A DNA stretch of 32,791 nucleotides, taken from contig JAEZYZ010000308.1 in the NCBI GenBank assembly GCA_023418705.1, forward strand, positions 1-32,791, given 5' to 3'. The number at the start of each line of letters is the position of its first letter. The first letter of the stretch is position 1. Under the pieces are notes generated by a model. That model searched no databases and was not told the DNA's origin. It saw nothing but the letters and a program-made list of their open reading frames with translations. Made by a program: the position numbers and the translations under genes. Source of the stretch: Pseudomonadota bacterium (GTDB taxonomy: Bacteria > Myxococcota_A > Polyangia > Polyangiales > Polyangiaceae). Shown piece after piece: positions 27,446 to 32,791 of the stretch.

Positions 27446-28822
27446 ATGGCGTCACCCCCGATCGATTGGCGAGCCGTCGAGCAAGAGGCTCTCCATCATC
27501 TCAAGCAGCTGCTGCGCATCGACACCAGCAACCCTCCAGGCAACGAAGCACCGGCGGCCGACTACATCGCGACGGTCCTTGGCGAAGCAGGCATCGAGCA
27601 CACCGTGCGCCAGTGCGCTCCGGGTCGAAAGAACCTGGTCGCGCGCTTGCGCGGCTCGGGCAAACAGGGGCCGCTGTTGCTCAACGGCCACCTGGACGTC
27701 GTCCCGGCCGACCCGAGCGAGTGGCAACACCCGCCCTTCGAAGCGGCAGAGGCCGACGGGTGCGTCTGGGGGCGCGGCGCCATCGACATGAAGAACATGG
27801 TCGCCATGAGCCTCGTCACGCTGCTGCTGTTGCACCGCAGGGGCGTCCCCCTCGAGCGGGACGTCATCTTCGCCGCGGTCGCGGATGAAGAGGCCGGCTC
27901 GGCCAAGGGATCGCTCTATTTGGTGGAAGAGCACCCGGAGCTCGTGCGCGCCGAGTACGTGCTGAACGAAGTCGGGGGCTACACGCTGCACATGGGTGCC
28001 GAGCGCTTTTATCCGATACAGGTCTCGGAGAAAGGGATCTGCTGGTTCGAGATCATCGCCGAAGGCACCTCGGGGCACGGCTCGATGCCGCGTCGCGACA
28101 ACCCCGTGCTGCGGGTGGCGCGAGCGGTGGAGGCGCTCGCGGCGGCGCGGCTCGAGCTGCGCGCCACGCCCGTGGTCGCGCAGTTTCTGAAGACGGTCGC
28201 CAAGGGCGCGCCGTTCCCGGGTGATCGGCTGCTGCCGCTGCTGGTCGAACCGAGGCTCGCCCAGCACCTGTTGAAGCTCTTGGAGCGGCGCGATCCCGAC
28301 CAAGCGCGGGGCATCGGGGCGATGCTCCGCGAGACCGTCTCGCCCACGGTCCTCCGCGCGGGCGGGACCATCAACGTCATCCCGTCGCGAGCCAGCGTGC
28401 AGGTGGACGGGCGCCTGCTGCCGGGGCGGACCGTCGCAGAATTCTTGGCGGACGTCGAACGGGCGGTGGGACCCGGCGTGAAGCTCAACGTCTTGACCGA
28501 GCACGCAGGCGTGGAGTTTCCGACCGACACGCCGCTGTACGAGGCGCTGCGCGGCGCGCTGCTGCGGCATGATCCGGGCGCCACCGTCGTGCCCTACATG
28601 ATTCCTGGGTTCACCGACGCCTTCGCCTACGCGCGGCTCGGGGCAATTTGCTATGGGTTTTCGCCGCTGAAGCTGCCAGTCGGGATGAACTTTACCGGCA
28701 TGTACCACGGCAAGGACGAGCGCATCCCGATCGATGGGTTCTTTTGGGGCACGCGCGTCTTGTACGAGCTCGTGGAAGGATTTTGTCGCAGCGGCGGCGC
28801 GAGCGCCCCTGCGCAGGGTTGA
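27446..28822 (+). CDS. M20-family metallopeptidase/deacylase (ArgE/DapE/CPG2-like)
   Basis: This 458-residue di-zinc amidohydrolase cleaves an amide or peptide bond in small molecules. The active site is clear: NGHLDVVPAD (H82, D84), WGRGAIDMKN (bridging D114), ADEEAGS (general base E148, ligand E149) and the late ligand H in MYHGKDERIP. The lid/dimer domain begins near GTSGHGSMPRRDNPVL. The start TNPPGNE-like segment (TSNPPGNEAPAADYI) is typical of the family. The substrate cannot be told; the pattern fits general acyl-amino acid or dipeptide hydrolases better than strict DapE. No export signal is seen. It is followed after 32 bases by an O-methyltransferase gene. Confidence 0.9.
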   Translation: MASPPIDWRAVEQEALHHLKQLLRIDTSNPPGNEAPAADYIATVLGEAGIEHTVRQCAPGRKNLVARLRGSGKQGPLLLNGHLDVVPADPSEWQHPPFEAAEADGCVWGRGAIDMKNMVAMSLVTLLLLHRRGVPLERDVIFAAVADEEAGSAKGSLYLVEEHPELVRAEYVLNEVGGYTLHMGAERFYPIQVSEKGICWFEIIAEGTSGHGSMPRRDNPVLRVARAVEALAAARLELRATPVVAQFLKTVAKGAPFPGDRLLPLLVEPRLAQHLLKLLERRDPDQARGIGAMLRETVSPTVLRAGGTINVIPSRASVQVDGRLLPGRTVAEFLADVERAVGPGVKLNVLTEHAGVEFPTDTPLYEALRGALLRHDPGATVVPYMIPGFTDAFAYARLGAICYGFSPLKLPVGMNFTGMYHGKDERIPIDGFFWGTRVLYELVEGFCRSGGASAPAQG

Positions 28823-28854
28823 CGGCCGGCATCGCCGGTACGAGGAGAAGGACC

Positions 28855-29517
28855 ATGTCGAGCCGCACCCTGCAGGTCACACCCCAAATCCACGACTACC
28901 TCGCCACGCAGACGCTGCGGGAACCCGAGGTGCTCTCCGAGCTGCGGCGTGAAACCAGTCGGCTGCCCGCCGCTTCCATGCAAACCTCGGCCGAGCAGGC
29001 CCAGTTCATGCGCTTGCTGGTCGAGATCCTGGGCGCGCGGCGGACGATCGAGGTGGGCGTTTTCACCGGCTACAGCACCATCAGTGTTGCGCTCGGTCTG
29101 CCTCCCGACGGGCGCATCGTCGCTTGCGACATCAGCGAGGAGTACACGCAGGTCGCCCGTCGCTACTTCGCGCGGGCTGGTGTTGCCGACAAGATCGAGC
29201 TGCACATCGCACCCGCGTCGTCCACCTTGCAGGCGCTCGTCGATGGGGGCGGCGCGAGCAACTTCGACTTTGCCTACATCGACGCGGACAAGGAGGGCTA
29301 CCCCGACTACTACGAGCGCTGCCTGAGCCTGCTCCGTCCCGGCGGCGTCGTCGCGATCGACAACGCGCTGTGGAGCGGCAAGGTGGCAGATCCGAGCGCC
29401 GACGACGCCGACACCCGGGCGATCCGGGAGCTCAACGCGCGTGTCCGCGACGACCAGCGCGTGAGCATGAGCCTGCTCCCGGTGGGTGACGGGCTCCTGC
29501 TCGCGCGCAAGCGCTGA
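28855..29517 (+). CDS. Class I SAM-dependent O-methyltransferase (caffeoyl-CoA OMT-like)
   Basis: It has 220 residues, typical of PF01596 enzymes. The SAM site is VGVFTGYSTISVALGLP, followed by IVACDISEEYTQVARRYF. The metal/active-site motif FDFAYIDADKEGYPDYYERC and the VVAIDNALWSGKV segment are complete, implying divalent-metal-dependent methylation of a catechol-like or other hydroxyl substrate. I chose ATG 28855 because it has a GAGGAGAAGG ribosome binding site a few bases upstream and gives the family N-terminus; the frame stays open to 28648 but that part overlaps the M20 gene. It probably shares a transcript with the M20 gene. It ends one base from the convergent gene's stop. Confidence 0.9.
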   Translation: MSSRTLQVTPQIHDYLATQTLREPEVLSELRRETSRLPAASMQTSAEQAQFMRLLVEILGARRTIEVGVFTGYSTISVALGLPPDGRIVACDISEEYTQVARRYFARAGVADKIELHIAPASSTLQALVDGGGASNFDFAYIDADKEGYPDYYERCLSLLRPGGVVAIDNALWSGKVADPSADDADTRAIRELNARVRDDQRVSMSLLPVGDGLLLARKR

Positions 29518-29518
29518 G

Positions 29519-30268
29519 TCAGCTGCTGGCGGGCGCCAACGCCCAGTCCAAAAACTCCGTGAAATAGGCGCGGTAGGCGTCGCTGTGATCCTTCCAGGCC
29601 GCCCCCAAAAACTCATGGAAGAGCTGAATGGCCAGGGCCTCTCGACCGTGGCCCGGCGGCGCCCCTTGCCGTTCGAGCTCCCACTCGGCCTTGTCCCAGG
29701 CGGCGCGGCGGATCTTCGTGGAGCGCGCCACGCCGAGCGCCGACAGCTGATAGCCGAGCGCGCCGGCGACGTCGGACGGGACGGCGACGGCGGCCGCTGG
29801 GGATCGTACGGCGTCCAGCACCAGCAGGCTCGCCACGCTGGCCTGATAGGCTGCCAGGCCCGCGTACCGTAGGACGATCGCCGCGGCGTGGGCGTCGATC
29901 GCCGTGCCGCTGTCCTCCAGGCTCAGCGCGGCCACCGCCTCGATGGTTTTTCGCTCGATCGCGGGGCAGGCATTGAACGCATCGCTGCGTGCTTTGAGCA
30001 CGCTTCGCTCGTCTGTGTGCCCTCGGGCCCACCCTTCAGCCAGGTCCAGGGCGGGCACGAGCAGCGGTTGAGCGCCGGGAGCGATGCAGCGTGCGACGCC
30101 GTGGCGCGCGAGCGTAGCGGTCGCGAACAGGATGGCTCGGTGCACGTCGTCGCCCGGACGGCAGCGCCGGGCGAGCCGCTCGAGGCGCTCCGGGCCGCTG
30201 CCGGAGAGCTCTTCGCCAGGTGCCACGATGGGCAGCGCGCGCGAAGGTCGTGGGAAGGCCGAAGGCAT
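29519..30268 (-). CDS. Protein of unknown function
   Basis: It is a 249-residue protein, mostly helical and Ala-rich, with no signal peptide or clear membrane segment. I recognise no domain. Visible features are DDVHRAILFATATLARHG, two Ala-rich helices (DAHAAAIVLRYAGLAAYQAS and SDVAGALGYQLSALG) and a conserved-looking end, AWKDHSDAYRAYFTEFLDWAL. I chose ATG 30268: the frame is open to 30547, but the upstream part is Arg/Ser-rich, resembles non-coding translation and overlaps the divergent gene. A TATCGT -10-like element lies 14 bases upstream. It converges with the O-methyltransferase gene. Confidence 0.6.
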   Translation of the reverse strand: MPSAFPRPSRALPIVAPGEELSGSGPERLERLARRCRPGDDVHRAILFATATLARHGVARCIAPGAQPLLVPALDLAEGWARGHTDERSVLKARSDAFNACPAIERKTIEAVAALSLEDSGTAIDAHAAAIVLRYAGLAAYQASVASLLVLDAVRSPAAAVAVPSDVAGALGYQLSALGVARSTKIRRAAWDKAEWELERQGAPPGHGREALAIQLFHEFLGAAWKDHSDAYRAYFTEFLDWALAPASS

Positions 30269-30282
30269 GGTCGGTGGATCGC

Positions 30283-30288
30283 ACGATA
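30283..30288 (-). promoter_or_regulatory. -10-like element for the unknown leftward gene
   Basis: TATCGT on the minus strand ends 14 bases before the ATG at 30268, inside an AT-poor divergent region. There is no Shine-Dalgarno sequence. It supports this start. Confidence 0.3.
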
Positions 30289-30396
30289 GCGTGCGCCGGC
30301 GGCGGAGCAATCTGCCACGACCCGAATCAGCGGGCTCGCTGCCGCTGCCCTCCCGCCTCCCAATGACCGAGCACGGTTCCTGCAGATCTCCGTGCT

Positions 30397-30418
30397 GGCG
30401 ATCGCCGCTTGGATCGCC
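30397..30418 (+). other. Hairpin directly before the alpha/beta-hydrolase-like gene
   Basis: GGCGATC (30397-30403) pairs with GATCGCC (30412-30418), ending 5 bases before the ATG at 30424 and covering the place of a ribosome binding site. It could limit translation. Evidence for function is only positional. Confidence 0.35.
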
Positions 30419-30423
30419 GACGA

Positions 30424-31509
30424 ATGACGTCTTTTTCACGCCGCACCTGGGGGTTTTTCGTCCTCTGCAGCGTTTGCGCCGCATGGCTTGCGCTAAGGGA
30501 CCAGAGCGGCACGACGATCGCTCGGGCGCTGGCGGAGCCGCCCCCACCGCCGCCCGATGCCGCCGCGGAGCTGTCGCAGTTCGATCGGCTCTCCCCCGAG
30601 CGCCCCGCGGTCCGTGTGGAGTTGCCGAACGCTTCCGGTCCGGCCTGGCAGCGGGAGCGCCCGCCGCAGCGCTACGCCTACTCGCTCGACGCCGAAGCCC
30701 GCGGGGCGAACCCTTGCAATCTGCCCAAAGCCGACGAGGCGGTCTTGTCGGCTTGGGTGCCGATCGAACCCGACGGCTATTTCTCGCGGCCGCACGCCCC
30801 CGAGTTTCTGGACGTGGGAGCGTTCGATTTGGTCGTGCACTTCCACGGCCATGAGCCCGCGCGCCGAGAGCTCGCCAGCGCGGGCGTGCCGCTCGGCTTG
30901 CTCGGTCTGAGCTTGCCCGTCGGGCAGAGCTACGAGAGCTACTTCTCGGTTCCGGGGCGTCTCGAGGCGATGCTGGGGGAAGTGCAGCGGCAGGTGTCGC
31001 TGCAGACCGGGAGCGAAGCGCGCTTGCGGCACCTGGCGCTCACGGCATGGAGCGCCGGCTTCACGGGCGTTCGGGCGCTCCTCAGGCAGCCCATCGCCGA
31101 GAAGGTCGACGCCGTGGTGCTGATCGACGGCCTGCACACCGCGCGCGAGCCGCGCGCGGCCGCAGCACAAATCGAGCCCTTCGCGCGCTTCGCCGCCCGC
31201 GCGGCTCGCCTCGAGCGGCTGATGATCGTGACCCACTCCTCCATCGATCCACCAAACTTTTCCTCCACCACCGAAACGGCGCATCAGCTCATTGCCGGCC
31301 TGAATGGCCGGCCTTCAGAGGTCTACCGGCGTGACCGATATGGTCTCGAGCTCGTGCATTTGTTCGACCGCGGCAACTTCCACGTCCGCGGCTACGCGGG
31401 GAACGACAAGCTCGACCACTGTGCGCAGTTTGGCGCCTACCGAGACGCCCTGCGGACCGTGCACCGGCATTTCGCCGCGCTCGAGGCGCGTCGAAGCGGC
31501 GAGCCGTAG
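30424..31509 (+). CDS. Exported or membrane-anchored alpha/beta-hydrolase-like protein
   Basis: It has 361 residues from ATG 30424 (TTG 30409 is a possible longer start). An N-terminal hydrophobic segment, WGFFVLCSVCAAWLAL (about 9-24), suggests an anchor or signal peptide, and a Pro-rich linker follows. The body looks like an alpha/beta hydrolase: strand FDLVVHFHGHEP (HGH at 141-143, oxyanion-type), a nucleophile-elbow-like AWSAGF with S210, VVLIDGLH after the next strand and a late NFHVRGYAG with a possible catalytic His. The typical GxSxG is replaced by AWSAG. An esterase or related role is possible; I do not recognise a specific family. It precedes the lipoprotein gene by 36 bases, although that gene has its own promoter-like element. 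Confidence 0.65.
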   Translation: MTSFSRRTWGFFVLCSVCAAWLALRDQSGTTIARALAEPPPPPPDAAAELSQFDRLSPERPAVRVELPNASGPAWQRERPPQRYAYSLDAEARGANPCNLPKADEAVLSAWVPIEPDGYFSRPHAPEFLDVGAFDLVVHFHGHEPARRELASAGVPLGLLGLSLPVGQSYESYFSVPGRLEAMLGEVQRQVSLQTGSEARLRHLALTAWSAGFTGVRALLRQPIAEKVDAVVLIDGLHTAREPRAAAAQIEPFARFAARAARLERLMIVTHSSIDPPNFSSTTETAHQLIAGLNGRPSEVYRRDRYGLELVHLFDRGNFHVRGYAGNDKLDHCAQFGAYRDALRTVHRHFAALEARRSGEP

Positions 31510-31527
31510 GATCGAGGCGCGAGTTTT

Positions 31528-31536
31528 TGCTAAGCT
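31528..31536 (+). promoter_or_regulatory. Extended -10 promoter of the terminal lipoprotein gene
   Basis: TGCTAAGCT is followed after 9 bases by the ATG at 31546. There is no Shine-Dalgarno sequence. It is another case of leaderless spacing. Confidence 0.5.
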
Positions 31537-31545
31537 TCGCGCGGG

Positions 31546-32709
31546 ATGAAGGTTCACTTCGGAGCGTTGCCGGGGTTGCTCGTCGCGTTGGCGGTCGGCT
31601 GTGGCGGAGGCGACGATGGGGCTGGGGCACCGGCTCCCTCCGGCGGAGGCGACAAAGGCGCCCTGAAGCCCATCCTTGGCGCGGGGGCGGAGCGCGTCGA
31701 GGTGATCTACACGCCCCCCGCGGCGCGCAGCGCCACCGATCTTGCCTTCAACACCGCGCGGCCATCGGAGCTGTGGGTGCTGTTGCGCGAGTTTCCGACG
31801 GAAGAGCCCTGCACGTCCGACGTGCGCACGGGCTGCTCCGCCTTGATCGGCAGGACCGTCATCTTCGCCGACGCTACCGCGGAGGCGCCGCAGGCCGTGG
31901 TCAAGACCGATCCCAACGCCTGGCACTTCATGCGGCGCCCGACGTCCATCGCCTTCGGTCCCGACGGCTTGTTCGCGACCTGCCACGAGGCGCGCACCGG
32001 CAATTTTCTCGACGAGGTGGCTGACTACATCGGTCCGACGCTTTGGACCTCCGACCCGGAAATCTATGCGATCGAGCCGCCGGGGAAGAACGGCTCGCAT
32101 TTGGACATGCTCCACGCCACGCCGTTTTGTATGGGCATCGCGCACGAGCAGGACAACGTCTACTGGGCCTTCAATGGCGACATCGGCGCGCTGGACCGCT
32201 ACGACTTCGCCGAGCCGCACGAAGTGGGCGGGGATGACCACAGCGACGGCTCGGTTTGGCGTTACGTGGAGGGGGAAGTGGAGCGAGTCGCCGAGGTGCC
32301 GAGCCACATGGTGCTCGATGGAGCGTCGCGGCGTCTGTACGTGGCGGACACCGGCCATGCGCGGGTGGTCGCTGTTCACATCGATGCGGGGGAAGTGGGG
32401 GACGAGATCGAGGTCTACGATCCCATGGTGGAGCACCGGCGGATGGAAGGGGTCGAGCTAGAAGAGGTGGTTCCGCCGGGGGTGCTGCAGGCGCCGAGCG
32501 GCATCGAGCTTCACGCGGGCGTGCTGTACGTCGGGGATCACGCGACGGGTGTGATCCATGCCTTCGATCTCGAGGGACGCTCGTTGGGGACGCTCGACAC
32601 GGGGGTTGGGGCGGAGGCGCTGTCCGGGATTGCGGTGGGACCTGACGAGCGGCTGTATTTCCTCGATGCTGCCAGTGGTCGCGTGCTGCGTAGTGGCACG
32701 GCTGACTAG
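31546..32709 (+). CDS. Lipoprotein with NHL/SMP-30-like beta-propeller
   Basis: It has 387 residues. The N-terminus MKVHFGALPGLLVALAVGC is a lipoprotein signal (Cys19), followed by a Gly/Asp-rich tether (GGGDDGAGAPAPSGGG). The rest looks like a six-bladed propeller built of repeats with the pattern strand-D-G-x-LYVAD/x-G-x-v: PTSIAFGPDGLFATCHEA, SRRLYVADTGHARVVAVHID, AGVLYVGDHATGVIHAFDLEG, DERLYFLDAASGRVLR. Two Cys pairs (CTSDVRTGC; Cys near residue 147 and 193) fit an exported protein. Such propellers bind ligands or act as lactonases/metal-dependent hydrolases; here the function is unknown. The start is set by the promoter 9 bases upstream. A 35-base tandem repeat follows. Confidence 0.8.
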   Translation: MKVHFGALPGLLVALAVGCGGGDDGAGAPAPSGGGDKGALKPILGAGAERVEVIYTPPAARSATDLAFNTARPSELWVLLREFPTEEPCTSDVRTGCSALIGRTVIFADATAEAPQAVVKTDPNAWHFMRRPTSIAFGPDGLFATCHEARTGNFLDEVADYIGPTLWTSDPEIYAIEPPGKNGSHLDMLHATPFCMGIAHEQDNVYWAFNGDIGALDRYDFAEPHEVGGDDHSDGSVWRYVEGEVERVAEVPSHMVLDGASRRLYVADTGHARVVAVHIDAGEVGDEIEVYDPMVEHRRMEGVELEEVVPPGVLQAPSGIELHAGVLYVGDHATGVIHAFDLEGRSLGTLDTGVGAEALSGIAVGPDERLYFLDAASGRVLRSGTAD

Positions 32710-32720
32710 GTAGGGGCGCG

Positions 32721-32790
32721 GGAGCGCTCGCGCTGCTCGCGCGGATGGGGGTAGGGGAGCGCTCGCGTTGCTCGCGCGGATGGGGGTAGG
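32721..32790 (+). repeat. 35-bp tandem repeat, at least two copies, running off the window
   Basis: Copies 32721-32755 and 32756-32790 differ at one base (C/T in GCGCTGC versus GCGTTGC). Each unit has the palindrome GAGCGCTC, a CGCG-rich part and ends GGATGGGGGTAGG. Part of a unit (TAGGGGCGCGG) precedes the first copy. It begins just 11 bases after the lipoprotein stop. The full copy number cannot be seen. Confidence 0.85.
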
Positions 32791-32791
32791 G

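Noticed and set aside
25176..28708. Long minus-strand frames opposite the HEAT, cNMP and M20 genes
   Set aside because: They are shadows of recognised genes with no promoter, ribosome site or domain of their own.
28819..28824. TTGACG 36 bases before the O-methyltransferase start as a third -35 box
   Set aside because: It overlaps the M20 stop, has no -10 partner, and the gene has a strong ribosome binding site and lies in an operon position.
27446..29517. M20 peptidase plus O-methyltransferase as part of a natural-product cluster
   Set aside because: No synthase, peptide precursor, transporter or regulator of such a cluster lies nearby; both families are common housekeeping enzymes.

Overview
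The window is GC-rich, and nearly all of it is coding. Third codon positions are so GC-biased that long open frames appear opposite most real genes. The gene content fits a predatory or soil myxobacterium (Myxococcota, perhaps the Polyangiales branch). It includes a Ser/Thr kinase fused to an AAA-type ATPase, a very large secreted zinc protease lipoprotein, Gly/Asp-rich lipoproteins, a stand-alone type II secretion ATPase N-domain protein and a HEAT-repeat transporter. The lineage is inferred from gene style, not from a marker gene. I see no tRNA, rRNA, CRISPR array, transposase or phage gene.

Layout. Positions 1-176 hold hairpins and a short direct repeat downstream of a leftward 1,622-residue metzincin-like lipoprotein (177-5045). 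Also leftward is a SUKH-domain gene translationally coupled to hisD (7103 to 5200). A rightward uracil phosphoribosyltransferase-like gene (7325-8143) converges on a leftward Ser/Thr kinase-ATPase (8162-10825). A rightward MshEN-domain protein (11131-12039) overlaps a convergent biotin carboxylase gene, accC (12026-13531). A tight rightward cluster runs from 13654 to 19497: xseA, aroE, a glycogen debranching enzyme, a histidine kinase and a response regulator. All four junctions are overlaps of 4 bases or gaps of 2-3 bases.

The second half is mostly rightward. It carries a DUF3293 protein, hflK and hflC, a secreted PDZ-like protein, a 79-residue secreted protein made of two almost identical repeats, and a YggX-type iron-trafficking protein. 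These are followed by a 940-residue membrane transporter-HEAT protein overlapping a gene with two degenerate cyclic-nucleotide-binding folds, an M20 peptidase and an O-methyltransferase. A leftward gene of unknown function (29519-30268), an alpha/beta-hydrolase-like exported protein and a beta-propeller-like lipoprotein complete the set. The window ends inside a 35-base tandem repeat.

The most striking shared signal is at gene starts. Many transcription-unit-leading genes lack a Shine-Dalgarno sequence and instead have a -10-like hexamer, often with the extended TGn, only 4-12 bases before the start codon. Examples lie at 13637, 13541, 19591, 22042, 23614, 27433 and 31528. This suggests that leaderless transcripts are common here. 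Genes inside operons, and a few leaders (metalloprotease, hflK, O-methyltransferase), use recognisable ribosome binding sites or translational coupling instead. No single strongly novel multi-gene system stands out. The best candidates for new biology are the repeat peptide, the split transporter-HEAT/cNMP pair and the mixed metabolism-signalling operon.
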